Below, in pieces: positions 1 to 8,381 of a stretch of 56,679 nt of DNA. Every line of letters begins with the position of its first letter. Within the stretch, counting starts at the first letter, position 1. The notes under the pieces are model-generated. The model was given only the letters and a program-made list of their open reading frames with translations, did no database searches and had not been told where the DNA came from. A program made the position numbers and the translations under genes. Origin of the DNA: Streptomyces montanisoli (GTDB lineage Bacteria > Actinomycetota > Actinomycetes > Streptomycetales > Streptomycetaceae); NCBI RefSeq assembly GCF_017813245.1, contig NZ_JAGIQL010000027.1:1-56679 (forward strand), read 5' to 3'.

Positions 1-369
<369 letters not shown>

Positions 370-3300
370 TCAGGTGAACAGGCCCAGGCGGTGGGCCGTC
401 GCCGCCGCCTCCGTGCGGCCGGCGACGCCGAGCTTCGCCAGGATGTTGGAGACGTGCACGCTCGCCGTCTTCGGCGAGATGTACAGCTCCTCCGCGATCC
501 TACGGTTGCTCAGCCCGTCGGCGACCAGCCGCAGCACGTCGTGTTCCCGTGGCGTCAGGCCGAGTGAGAGCCCCGGCGAGTCCGGCGCGTGCGCCGCGGC
601 GCCCGGCGCGCCCAGGGTGATGCGGGCCCGGGACGCGAGGAGCGCCACGTCCTCGGCGAGGGGCCGCGCGCCGAGCGCCGTCGCCGTCGTGTGCGCCTCG
701 CCGAGCAGCGCCGCGACCTCCTCGCGGTCCGCGTGCGACTCGAGCAGCGCGCCCGCCCACCGCATCCGGGCGCGGGCCAGCTCGTAGGGCCTGCTCAGCT
801 CGGTGAACGCGTGGGTGGTGCGAGCCCACAGGCGGGGCGCGGGGTCGCCGCAGGCACGCGCGCGCTCCGCCTCCAGCATCAGGGCGTACGCCTCCCACAC
901 GGGGACCGCCGTCGGCATCCGCTTCGCGTGCGCGCCGATCGCTTCGAGGACGGCCGCGCGTCCGTCCTCCGCCTCGGGCCTGCCGCGGTGGTCGGCCTCG
1001 ATCGCGGCGGCAGCGACGAGCAGGGGCAGTGCGTAGCGCTGCATTCCGAGGCCGAATCCGCCGGCCGCGACCCGTTCGAACTCCGCACGCGCGGCGGCGA
1101 TGTCGCCGCGCCGCCCGGCGACGGTCATGGCGAGGCGGGCGGGCTGGATGAAGTGCTGCGGCTGCGGGTCGTGGGTGCCGAACCCGGCCCGCGCCCGGTC
1201 GACCTGGCGCCGCGCCTCGTCGAGGTCGCCGCGGGCGAGGGCGAGTTCCGCGCGGTGCGTCGCGAACGTGCCGCGCACCTTGGCGGTGTCCCCGTCCTCG
1301 CCGACGGCGTCGAGCAAGGCCGCCATCTCGTCCCAGCGGCCGAGGGAGAACAGGGACCGCGCCATGTTGGCGCGCGTCCATGCCTCCTGGTGGGCGAGGC
1401 CGAGCGAGCGGGTCGCCTCGATCCCCGCCTCCGCGGCGGCCACCGCCTCCTGCGAACGGCCGACGCTCTCCAGCGTGGAGGGCAGGTTGGTGGCGACGCG
1501 GCCGGTCAGCTCGGTGGCGCCGAGCGCCTCCGCGCGCTCGCGCACCTCGTACATCTCGGCGAGGCCCTCCTCGACGCCACCGGCGTCCGCGACGAGCCAG
1601 CCGCGGGTGAGCCGGGCCTGGAGTTCGGTGTACCCGGCGCCGACGAGGCGTGCGTACTCCACGGCGCGGTCGGCTGCGGCGAGCGCCTCGGGCCCGGGCC
1701 TGTGCAGCGCGCCCCAGGTCGCGGACCTGCTGTGCACCTCGGCGTGCACGGCGGAAGGCGGCAGGCCGCGCGTCAGCTCCTGGGCGACGCCGAGTTCGTG
1801 TCGGCCGTCGCCGCGGTCGAGGTCCTGCACGAGGTTCGAGCGCTGGAGCCAGAACCACGCGGAGCGCAGCGCGTCGCCCTCGTCCTCCAGCACGCGCAGG
1901 GCCTTCTTGGCGACGGCGAGGGCACGTTCCCTGTCGCCGCTGAGCCTGGCGGCGACGACGATCTCCGCGAGGAGGTCGATGTGGCGCAGGGGGCCGGCGG
2001 GCGTGTCCGGATGCCCGTCCGGGTGCCCGTCCGCGTGGGAGCCGTCGGCGGCGGTGCCGCACGCCGGGTACACGTCGACGCGGTCGATGGGCCGCAGCCC
2101 GGCCCGTACCTCGTCGGGCGTCTCGTCCCACAGTTCGAGCGCCCGTTCCAGCAGCCGCAGCCGTTCGGCGTGCGCGGAGCGGCGGCGCGCCTCGACGGCG
2201 GCGAGGAGCACGGCGGGCAGCGCCTTGGCGCGGTCGTGCGCGCTGTACCAGTGGCTGGCCAGGCGCGTCGTGCGCTCGTCCGCCCGCACGAGCGACGGAT
2301 CGGCCTCAAGGGCTTGCGCGTAGCGGCGGTTGAGGCGGGAGCGCTCGCCGGGCAGCAGGTCGTCGCTGACGGCCTCGCGCACCAGCGAGTGGCGGAAGCG
2401 GTAGCCGTCGCCGTCCGCGGTGGGCAGCAGGACGTTCGCGCCGACGGCGAGGCGCAGCGCCGCTATGAGGTCGTCCTCGGCCAGTCCGGCGACGGCGAGC
2501 AGCAGCGGGTACTCGACGGTGGTGCCGCCCTCCGCGGCGACCCTCACCACGCGCTGGGTGTCCTCGGGCAGCCGTTCGACGCGCACGAGGAGCAGGTCGC
2601 GCAGCGAGTCGGTCATGCCGCTCGCGCAGCCCTCGTCGTAGGAGCAGGACAGTTCCTCGACGAAGAACGCGTTGCCGTCGGAGCGCCGGAAGATCCGGTC
2701 GACGAGCGCGGCGTCCGGTTCCGCGGCCCGGATGCCGGTGAGCTGGCGGCGCACCTCGGCGCGGGTGAAGCGCTCCAGGTCGACGTGGCGCAGGGAGCGC
2801 AGCCTGTCGAGTTCGGCGAGGAGCGGCCGCAGGGGGTGGCGGCGGTGGATGTCGTCGGACCGGTAGGTGGCGATGACGAGGAGGCGGCCGCGGCGCAGCG
2901 CGCGGAAGAGGTACGCGAGCAGGTGGCGGGTCGAGGCGTCGGCCCAGTGCAGGTCCTCGATGACGAGGACGACCGTGCGGTCGGCCGCGACGCGCTCGAG
3001 CAGCCGAGCCGTCAGCTCGAACAGCCGGGCGGTGCCGTCCTGTTCGAGCGCGTCGGGAAGCGGCGTGCCCAGTTCGGGCAGGATCCGGGAAAGCTCGTTC
3101 TCCTGCCCGTCGGCCGCGGCGGCGAGTTCGTCGGGCAGGCGGCGGCGCAGGGAGCGCAGCGCGGTGGAGAAGGGCGCGAAGGGCAGCCCCTCCGCGCCGA
3201 TCTCGACGCATCCGCCGGTGACGACGATCGCGTCACGCTCGCAGGCCGCGTCGGCGAGTTCCTCCACGAGGCGGGTCTTGCCGACCCCGGCCTCTCCGCC

Positions 3301-3423
3301 GACGAGCACGGCCTGCGGCTCTCCGGCGGCCGCGTCGGCCAGGGCCTGCCGTAGGGCGGCCATCTCTCGTGCCCTGCCGACGAACACCGGGCTGACGGAT
3401 CTGCTCTCCACAGGCCCGAGCAT
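370..3423 (-). CDS. LuxR-family transcriptional regulator with N-terminal AAA/STAND ATPase (LAL type)
   Basis: A large regulator of about 1017 residues. An N-terminal ATPase carries Walker A GGEAGVGKT (about residues 42-50) and a Walker B segment ending IEDLHWAD (about 151-162). A long helical, TPR-like middle follows. The C-terminus is a LuxR helix-turn-helix starting LTPREHDVL, with the typical NRRIAEELYISPKT recognition part. This is the LAL architecture, and the length is usual for it. Family members bind DNA as ATP-controlled activators; the ligand and targets are unknown. The start is set at the ATG just before the conserved FVGRAREM segment, because upstream residues are only Arg/Pro-rich readthrough; a GGAGG lies about 14 bases upstream. 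It sits 44 bases downstream of a 57-aa gene, probably in one transcript. Confidence 0.9.
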   Translation of the reverse strand: MLGPVESRSVSPVFVGRAREMAALRQALADAAAGEPQAVLVGGEAGVGKTRLVEELADAACERDAIVVTGGCVEIGAEGLPFAPFSTALRSLRRRLPDELAAAADGQENELSRILPELGTPLPDALEQDGTARLFELTARLLERVAADRTVVLVIEDLHWADASTRHLLAYLFRALRRGRLLVIATYRSDDIHRRHPLRPLLAELDRLRSLRHVDLERFTRAEVRRQLTGIRAAEPDAALVDRIFRRSDGNAFFVEELSCSYDEGCASGMTDSLRDLLLVRVERLPEDTQRVVRVAAEGGTTVEYPLLLAVAGLAEDDLIAALRLAVGANVLLPTADGDGYRFRHSLVREAVSDDLLPGERSRLNRRYAQALEADPSLVRADERTTRLASHWYSAHDRAKALPAVLLAAVEARRRSAHAERLRLLERALELWDETPDEVRAGLRPIDRVDVYPACGTAADGSHADGHPDGHPDTPAGPLRHIDLLAEIVVAARLSGDRERALAVAKKALRVLEDEGDALRSAWFWLQRSNLVQDLDRGDGRHELGVAQELTRGLPPSAVHAEVHSRSATWGALHRPGPEALAAADRAVEYARLVGAGYTELQARLTRGWLVADAGGVEEGLAEMYEVRERAEALGATELTGRVATNLPSTLESVGRSQEAVAAAEAGIEATRSLGLAHQEAWTRANMARSLFSLGRWDEMAALLDAVGEDGDTAKVRGTFATHRAELALARGDLDEARRQVDRARAGFGTHDPQPQHFIQPARLAMTVAGRRGDIAAARAEFERVAAGGFGLGMQRYALPLLVAAAAIEADHRGRPEAEDGRAAVLEAIGAHAKRMPTAVPVWEAYALMLEAERARACGDPAPRLWARTTHAFTELSRPYELARARMRWAGALLESHADREEVAALLGEAHTTATALGARPLAEDVALLASRARITLGAPGAAAHAPDSPGLSLGLTPREHDVLRLVADGLSNRRIAEELYISPKTASVHVSNILAKLGVAGRTEAAATAHRLGLFT

Positions 3424-3467
3424 CGCACAGGCGTCCGCCTCCGGGGTCCGCACGCCGGCCTCACCTC

Positions 3468-3641
3468 TCACGCCGCGTGGTCGAACAGCTGCTGCAACGG
3501 CCTCACCCGCCGCCCGCTGCCATGCCCCCGCTCGCCGGCCGCCGCCTTGCGGGCGTCCTTGACCCGCCGGGCCAGGCGCCGGGCGGCGGCCTCGCGGAGC
3601 AGGTCGGCGTGGTGGGCCTTCTGCACGTCGTACGCGATCAT
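3468..3641 (-). CDS. Small basic/helical protein of unknown function (57 aa)
   Basis: A 57-residue protein starting MIAYDVQKAHHADLLREA. It has an amphipathic, Arg/Ala-rich helix in the first half and a tail ending LFDHAA. The ATG has a GGAGAAC-type ribosome binding site a few bases upstream, and codon use is typical of the genome. Small proteins of this look recur in streptomycetes without a known role, as I recall. It precedes the LuxR/ATPase gene by 44 bases in the same direction, so the two are probably co-transcribed. No membrane segment, metal site or signal peptide is visible. Confidence 0.65.
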   Translation of the reverse strand: MIAYDVQKAHHADLLREAAARRLARRVKDARKAAAGERGHGSGRRVRPLQQLFDHAA

Positions 3642-3749
3642 CGGGTTCTCCTCGGTGCTGGTGGCGAGCGTCCTGTTGACGCCTCCACCCTCGCCGCCGA
3701 GGTGCCCCTGCCGCATCGGGCGACTTCCGCATATTGGCGGCGCCCGGCT

Positions 3750-3812
3750 GCCTTAGGCGCCGGGCGCGGCCGCACGTACGGCCCCTAAGGCCCCCTGCCG
3801 GGCGCCTTAGGC
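3750..3812. promoter_or_regulatory. Cluster of three CCTTAGG-type sites upstream of the small gene/LuxR operon
   Basis: GCCTTAGGC occurs at 3750-3758 and 3804-3812, and the inverse CCTAAGG lies at 3784-3790. Centres are about 33 and 21 bases apart, the latter two helical turns. The motif is nearly palindromic and sits in the 206-base gap between the small gene (start 3641) and the convergent-side phosphatase stop. A binding-site role, possibly autoregulation by the LuxR protein, is inference. Confidence 0.35.
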
Positions 3813-3847
3813 GGCGGGACGCCGTACATCGGTCTCACCTACGGGCC

Positions 3848-4471
3848 TCAGACACGGAGCTCCTGCGGAAAGCCGGTCCAGCGGAGTTCGGCGGGGAGGT
3901 GGCATGCGTCGTTGAAGAGGAGGACCGACGGGGGGCGGTCAGGTGAGTAGCGGATCACGGTCAGGGCCGCGTTGGCATGGTTGATGCCCAGCCATCGCCA
4001 CCTCGGGGCATCGAGGGCGGCTCGGACGAGCCAGCCGACGAGGAAGTTGTGGGTGATGACAAGCTCGTGCCGCGGTATGTGTCCTTCGACGGTCCCGGTG
4101 AACTCTGCGAGCGCCGCAGCCGCGAGCCCGGGCCCCTGCTCGCGTTCCTCGGCCGTGAACTGGTGCAGGAACTCGGTCCAGGCGTCAGCTGCCTCCGGCG
4201 GCAGTTCCTCGCGTGTCGGCATGTAGGGGAGGTAGTCGCCGGCCGCTTCAGAACGATGGCAAGGAACTCCGTCGAGTTGCTCACCGACCAGCCGCGCTGT
4301 CTGTTCGGCACGGGCGAGGGGCCCGTGGTGGATCGGCGTCAGCGGGACCCCACGGAGCCGCTTCCCCAGCAGGACGGCCTGGCGGCGCCCTCTGTCCGAC
4401 AACGCACTCTCGTCCGGCGATGCCTCGGCGTGGCGGACGAGGTAGAGGTAGCGAGCGGCAGTACCGGTCAT
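3848..4471 (-). CDS. Histidine phosphatase family protein
   Basis: A 207-residue protein with the phosphoglycerate-mutase-like signature LVRHAEAS near residues 11-18, whose His14 would be the phospho-acceptor. A second active-site His lies in the ITHNFLVGW segment. The conserved SDRGRRQAVLLG and PLARAEQTA segments between them fit the branch-2 histidine phosphatase fold. The substrate cannot be told from sequence: phosphoserine, sugar phosphates and nucleotides are all possible. The ATG of MTGTAARYLYL was chosen; the 26 residues upstream in frame look non-coding. It belongs to the accessory block before the WhiJ-like cluster and ends 84 bases upstream of a small membrane protein gene on the same strand. 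Confidence 0.85.
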   Translation of the reverse strand: MTGTAARYLYLVRHAEASPDESALSDRGRRQAVLLGKRLRGVPLTPIHHGPLARAEQTARLVGEQLDGVPCHRSEAAGDYLPYMPTREELPPEAADAWTEFLHQFTAEEREQGPGLAAAALAEFTGTVEGHIPRHELVITHNFLVGWLVRAALDAPRWRWLGINHANAALTVIRYSPDRPPSVLLFNDACHLPAELRWTGFPQELRV

Positions 4472-4555
4472 GGATGCGTCCCTCAGTGCAGTCGATCTTG
4501 CGGGCTCATGGAAGGACGCCGACCTCCGCGGCCCGGTTTCCGCTAACACGTCGTC

Positions 4556-4951
4556 TCAATTGGTGAGGTGACGTCGGATGAATGGCGCCGCTACCACGAC
4601 GAGTGCGGCGAAGACGGCCAGTCGTTGCAGGCCGGGCTGTGCGGCCAAACTGCTGTGCTGGATGCCGTAAATCGCGTACCAGTTGGCGGCTAGGTCGGTC
4701 GCCATGATGGCGCAGGCGAGGTCAGCCCCTCGGCGTTTGCCTCTGATCAGGAGCGCAGCGGCGAGCGTGTCGAACAGGGCCAGTGACGACCAGTAGAGGT
4801 TGAGCCAGCCCGGGCCCCAGTCGTAGGGGTGCAGACCGTGACTGAGGAGGTCGGTGATGTGCGTGAGAGCGCCGACGAAGATCAGGACGCCTGCGATGGC
4901 GCAGACCGAAATGACGACCCAGCGCGGAGCGCGGTGCATCCATTCGGTCAT
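4556..4951 (-). CDS. Small integral membrane protein, four predicted helices
   Basis: A 131-residue hydrophobic protein starting MTEWMHRAPRWVVISV. Membrane helices are apparent near residues 11-32, 45-66, 72-90 and 104-124, and it ends in a short basic tail (IRRHLTN). It contains several Trp/Tyr residues in the loop around HPYDWGPGWLNLYW. I do not recognise a named family. It lies upstream of the histidine phosphatase on the same strand with about 84 bases between, so they may be co-transcribed, though nothing links their functions. Confidence 0.7.
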   Translation of the reverse strand: MTEWMHRAPRWVVISVCAIAGVLIFVGALTHITDLLSHGLHPYDWGPGWLNLYWSSLALFDTLAAALLIRGKRRGADLACAIMATDLAANWYAIYGIQHSSLAAQPGLQRLAVFAALVVVAAPFIRRHLTN

Positions 4952-4984
4952 GCTGTGGATCGTCCCATCTGCGAGCGCCGCCTG

Positions 4985-5262
4985 TCAGGCCGTCAGCCCG
5001 TGGTGCCAGAGGAAGGTGCAGGCGATGGCGGTGCAGGCGGCGGTTCCTCGTACTACTGGAGTGGGGGGGGGCACCAGGTCCGGCCCCGAGCCATAGGCTG
5101 CTCCGCGCTCAGGCTCGAGCCACACGAGCAGCCGCCCGGGCCGCCCGCCGCGCGCGGGGCCACCATGTCTCCCGCGGTGTCGACCAAGCCGTCGACAGCG
5201 CAAGTTCCGCCAGAAGCCGACGCGGGGCGCCGAGCGATGAACACGACCATCGCCTCGCGCGG
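4985..5262 (-). pseudogene. Decayed fragment of an ArsB/SLC13-like permease
   Basis: The stretch from about 5125 to 5260 aligns closely at DNA level with 9374-9507, inside the intact ArsB-like permease gene, in the same orientation. In one frame it reads CAVDGLVDTAGDMVA against CAVDGLFEAAGDMVA in the intact gene. The match is broken by small indels and loses frame. Downstream (4985-5060) a frame ending FLWHHGLTA could be the relic of a hydrophobic C-terminus, but that part is weak. No start or continuous frame remains. This is a partial duplication or a remnant of a second permease copy, now non-functional. Confidence 0.65.
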
Positions 5263-5362
5263 ATGGCCGGAAGCGTCATTGAGAGCAGACGGACACGCTC
5301 CGTACACTCCCCCCGGGGATGGCTGCGGGTGTCTGTCCGTGAACGCCTGGAGAGGTGGGCGC

Positions 5363-5632
5363 ATGGCTCGTGTGTGGGAGGCCGATCCGGCCGCTTCGTT
5401 CCGGCGCCGACTGGGGAAGTCGCCGCAGGCGCTGGAGGTCACGGAGGACAGGGACGGTTGCCCGGACATCTGGGAGCTGGACAACGGCGACATCGCCGTG
5501 ATCGGCCATGATCTGACGGACGTCTACGCCGCGCGCCTACCCACCGATGCCACGATCGCCGAGGACGAACGTCTGGTCGTCATCCCGGGGCGCACGCTGC
5601 GGGCAGCGAAGCGGGACATCGCCGATGCCTGA
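5363..5632 (+). CDS. Small acidic hypothetical protein paired with DUF6879 gene
   Basis: An 89-residue protein, MARVWEADPAASFRRRLG at the N-terminus, with an Asp/Glu-rich middle (DIWELDNGDIAVIGHDLTD) and a basic C-terminus. The ATG follows a GGAGAGGTGG ribosome binding site. No catalytic motif is recognised. Its stop overlaps the start of the DUF6879 gene by 8 bases, which implies translational coupling and a shared role. Similar small proteins commonly sit in front of DUF6879 genes in streptomycetes, to my recollection. It may be the regulatory or antitoxin-like half of a pair, but the sequence alone does not show that. Confidence 0.7.
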   Translation: MARVWEADPAASFRRRLGKSPQALEVTEDRDGCPDIWELDNGDIAVIGHDLTDVYAARLPTDATIAEDERLVVIPGRTLRAAKRDIADA

Positions 5633-6254
5633 TCCCGGTGACCTGGACCTGGCAGACGTACCGGGCGAGCGGCTGACGACCGAGGCCTACCGGCGCGACT
5701 TCCGGCTGCGTGACGGTGAGGTGACCGGCCGGAACAGCTGGAAGCTGGAGCGTCGGCAGCAGTTCGAGGAGGGCCACTCGCCCAGTTGGGACGCGTTCCT
5801 GCGCGGTGACTGGCAGGAGGCGCTGCGGTTGCACGGGGAGAAGCGGGACCGCTGGGAGCGTATCGCGCGGGAGGACAGGGCGCGGGGCAGCGTTTTCCAC
5901 CGGGTGCGTGTCGTGGAGGAACCACTGACCCCGTACCTCCAGTGGGAGCTGCACGCCCTGCGGGTCCAGGGCGAGAGCGGCTCGCCGGTCCGGGTCGTCA
6001 GCGCGGAGAAGGTGCGGCCCCTGGAAGCCGCCCGCCCACTGCCGGAGGTCGTCACGCTGGGCGGCCGGGTGCTCTACGAGGTCCGGTACACGCAGGCGGG
6101 CCTCCTCGACGGGGCGGTGCGCCACACCGAGCCGGGCCTGGTCGCCCGCTGGGAGCGCTTCGTCGCAGGGCTGTACGAGGACGGCGAGGACATCGCCTCC
6201 TATGTCGACCGCCGCGTGGCTTCCTTGCCCGCACCCCGGCTGACGACGGGATAG
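5625..6254 (+). CDS. DUF6879-type protein
   Basis: A 209-residue protein containing WKLERRQQFEE and SPSWDAFLRGDW, then a VEEPLTPYLQWELHAL segment and a LYEVRYT strand near the C-terminus. These fit the DUF6879 family, which in actinobacteria is often found with XRE/DUF5753 regulators and DUF397 proteins. The start overlaps the stop of the 89-aa gene. It converges on the HATPase gene 35 bases away, so it forms part of the WhiJ-like neighbourhood. Biochemical activity is unknown; some members have been grouped with toxin-antitoxin-like loci. The family call rests on recognition, not a search. Confidence 0.7.
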   Translation: MPDPGDLDLADVPGERLTTEAYRRDFRLRDGEVTGRNSWKLERRQQFEEGHSPSWDAFLRGDWQEALRLHGEKRDRWERIAREDRARGSVFHRVRVVEEPLTPYLQWELHALRVQGESGSPVRVVSAEKVRPLEAARPLPEVVTLGGRVLYEVRYTQAGLLDGAVRHTEPGLVARWERFVAGLYEDGEDIASYVDRRVASLPAPRLTTG

Positions 6255-6289
6255 GGCCTCCACTCCCACGGCGCCGGAGAACTAGCCGA

Positions 6290-6991
6290 CTACCGGGGAA
6301 CCTCAGGCACCTGATCCGGCATCGGTGTGGCACTCCGGCCCGGCGCGGTGACGACGGCCGTTCCCGTTCCTGGGGCCTGCCCTGCGTCGCGCACCAGCAC
6401 CGGTTCCGCGGCGTGCAGCCGCAGGGCGGGTCCGTCCTCCAGGCCGATGACGACCGCGAGCCCGCCGGAGGCGGACCGCTCGCTGCGCACGCTGCGGACG
6501 GCTTGCCAGCCGCCCCAGACTCGCACGCACTGACCGGCCCGTACGTTCACGGCCGCGATCTCGGTCTCCGACGGCCCGGGGACGAACCCCGGCGCCACCA
6601 ACTCGGCCCAGATCGTCTTCCCGACGCCCAGAAGCCGGTCCTTCACGCCCCACCGGTAGGCCAGCGAGGAAACCAGCAGCAGTCCGCGCCCGCAGGTCTC
6701 CCCTTCGCCAGGACTGCGCACCTCCGGGCTGCCCTTGCCGGCGTCGCTCACCTCCAGCCTCAGCAGGCCGCCTCGCTCCCGGCACTCGATGCGCACGCCG
6801 ACCATCCGGTCGCCCGGTGCCCGCACGCGGACGGCGTTGGTCACCAGCTCCGACAGCACCAACTCGGCGTCCGCCACCGTGTCCTGGTTCGCCCGCCACT
6901 CGCCGAGCCTGGCGCGCAGCAGCGTCCGCGCGCGGGGGACGCTGCTCGGGTCGCGGGCCAGCTTGAAGTTCGCGACGCGGGGTTCGTCCAT
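6290..6991 (-). CDS. HATPase_c (anti-sigma-factor-like) ATP-binding protein of a WhiJ/AbaA-like locus
   Basis: A 233-residue protein whose first 140 residues form a GHKL/HATPase_c_2 domain. The N box is in ELVLSELVTNAVRV, the G1 box is VSDAGKG, and the G2-like glycines are in GRGLLLVSS. A C-terminal extension of about 90 residues ends in a Pro-rich tail. The ATG of MDEPRVANF has GGGAG seven bases upstream; ATG at 7003 is an alternative. It is divergent from the XRE regulator. In the abaA/whiJ arrangement, such ATPases, an HTH protein and a DUF397 protein occur together and influence development. Proteins of this family resemble anti-sigma kinases such as SpoIIAB, but most have no known sigma partner. 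Confidence 0.85.
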   Translation of the reverse strand: MDEPRVANFKLARDPSSVPRARTLLRARLGEWRANQDTVADAELVLSELVTNAVRVRAPGDRMVGVRIECRERGGLLRLEVSDAGKGSPEVRSPGEGETCGRGLLLVSSLAYRWGVKDRLLGVGKTIWAELVAPGFVPGPSETEIAAVNVRAGQCVRVWGGWQAVRSVRSERSASGGLAVVIGLEDGPALRLHAAEPVLVRDAGQAPGTGTAVVTAPGRSATPMPDQVPEVPR

Positions 6992-7134
6992 CACAGCTCC
7001 CATCGGTTTGCGGGCAGCTCTCGAGCCGCCTGGAAGCCGTGACCTGACGGCGACCACTTTCGGCGGTGGTTCGATCGCGGTGCGTTACAGAAGCTAAGAT
7101 GAACCCGATGCGACACAACGTCAAGTCACGCTCC

Positions 7135-7146
7135 TGTCAATTGACA
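7135..7146. promoter_or_regulatory. Perfect palindrome TGTCAATTGACA in the divergent HATPase/XRE intergenic region
   Basis: A perfect 12-base palindrome lies roughly midway in the 254-base gap between the two divergent genes. Each half contains TTGACA, a consensus -35 hexamer, on either strand. It could be a bidirectional -35 region, an operator for the XRE protein, or both. No strong -10 hexamer sits 17 bases away in either direction, so an operator role is at least as likely as a promoter role. Confidence 0.45.
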
Positions 7147-7245
7147 TCACCGTGGATCGAGGCTGCTTGCTTGTGTCGATTACGGATTGGATGTGATCGA
7201 GATGGAGCGTTCGAGCCTGCCTCGTTCACGAGGCGAGAGGTACAC

Positions 7246-8121
7246 ATGTCCGGTAGTGCGAACACACTCATGATGTCCCGCGTGACGTTCGGCCGTACGC
7301 TCCGGCGCCTGCGCGCCGAGGCGGATCGGCTCACGCTCGCGGACGTCGCCTCGTCCCTCGGCTGTGACGTGTCTTTGATCAGCCGCATCGAGAACGGGAA
7401 GCGCGTCTGCTCTCAGCAGCACTTCGCCAAGCTGATGGACCTCTACGGGGTCTCGGCTGCCCAGCGCGACGAGCTTGCCGAACTGTTCGCTGCCGCGCGC
7501 GATCGTCAGCTGCCCTGGTGGGCCCCATACAGTGAGGTCATCAGCGCTCAGTACGAGCGCTTCCTCGGCTTCGAAGCCGCCGCCTCAACCGTCAACGAGT
7601 ATCAAGTAGGCATCTTGCCAGGGCTGTTGCAGACGGAGGCCTACGCACAGGCGGTGACCGGCGTGGGCTTCACTTCCCTGGGGCCCGACCAGATCGAAGC
7701 GCTGGTCGAGGTTCGCGGCCTCCGGCAGCGACACCGTCTGCTGGACACGGAGTCCCCGCTGACGTGCCGCTACGTTGTCACTCAGGCAGCCCTGGACTTC
7801 CAGGTGGGAGGCAGGCAGACCCACTTGCAGCAGCTGGACCACCTACTGGAGATCTCGACACACGACTCGGTCGATCTCCGCGTCGTCCCGTACGAGAAGG
7901 GGGAGCAGGCCGCTCAGATCGCCGCGTTCAGAATTCTGCAATTCGCGGACGACGACGTGCCAGACGTTGCCTTCGGCGAGTCGGTCGCCGGTAGCCTGAC
8001 CATGGACGACCCGAGGGATCTGCGACGATTGCACAGGCTGTTCCGCAGCCTCGCCGACGCGGCCCTCTCACCGAGCGAGAGCCGCGATGTCATCGCTCGC
8101 ACGAGAAACAAGGGTGTCTGA
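7246..8121 (+). CDS. XRE-family regulator with DUF5753 domain (WhiJ/Scr1-like)
   Basis: A 291-residue protein. An N-terminal helix-turn-helix (GRTLRRLRAEADRLTLADVASSLG and the SLISRIENGKR recognition helix) is followed by a DUF5753 domain of about 180 residues containing LPWWAPY and GILPGLLQTEAYA. This is the family often labelled Scr1-type TA-like antitoxin regulator. The ATG follows GAGAGG by seven bases; 60 in-frame residues upstream show no coding character. The stop is four bases before the DUF397 gene, so they are coupled. WhiJ-type members repress developmental genes and are thought to be relieved by their DUF397 partner; that is family knowledge. Confidence 0.93.
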   Translation: MSGSANTLMMSRVTFGRTLRRLRAEADRLTLADVASSLGCDVSLISRIENGKRVCSQQHFAKLMDLYGVSAAQRDELAELFAAARDRQLPWWAPYSEVISAQYERFLGFEAAASTVNEYQVGILPGLLQTEAYAQAVTGVGFTSLGPDQIEALVEVRGLRQRHRLLDTESPLTCRYVVTQAALDFQVGGRQTHLQQLDHLLEISTHDSVDLRVVPYEKGEQAAQIAAFRILQFADDDVPDVAFGESVAGSLTMDDPRDLRRLHRLFRSLADAALSPSESRDVIARTRNKGV

Positions 8122-8124
8122 CTC

Positions 8125-8349
8125 ATGGAGAAGATAGACCTTTACGCGATTGACCCTGCCACCCTGACCTGGCAGAAGAGCAGCTTCACCGCCAACAACG
8201 GCGAGTGCTTCGAGCTCGCGCCGCTCCCCCAAGGGGGCGTCGCCGTTCGCGACTCGAAGAACCCGACCGCTCCCCACCTGTGTTTCACCGCCGGTGAGTG
8301 GCGGGCCTTCAAGTCCGGCATGGCGGCCGGGGATTTCGACAACCTCTGA
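8125..8349 (+). CDS. DUF397 protein, partner of the XRE/DUF5753 regulator
   Basis: A 74-residue protein with the DUF397 pattern: an N-terminal LTWQKSSFTANNGECFELA, then VAVRDSKNP and a C-terminal FTAGEWRAFKSGMAAGDF. It starts three bases after the stop of the XRE gene and is almost certainly co-translated. DUF397 proteins are the small acidic partners of WhiJ-like regulators, and in at least one studied pair act as toxin or anti-repressor. No enzyme motif is visible. Confidence 0.93.
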   Translation: MEKIDLYAIDPATLTWQKSSFTANNGECFELAPLPQGGVAVRDSKNPTAPHLCFTAGEWRAFKSGMAAGDFDNL

Positions 8350-8381
8350 CCACGACTTGCCGGAAAATGGGGGCGGCGCGC

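Noticed and set aside
589..3354. A 921-codon frame on the plus strand
   Set aside because: It is antisense to the LuxR regulator, which has clear domains; the translation is Arg/Gly/Val-rich without any motif.
7066..7245. N-terminal 60-residue extension of the XRE regulator
   Set aside because: It has no ribosome binding site, unusual codons, and covers the palindromic promoter region; the ATG at 7246 has a good site.
3848..8349. Whole island as an integrated mobile element
   Set aside because: No integrase, attachment repeat or tRNA was found at its edges, so transfer is possible but unsupported.
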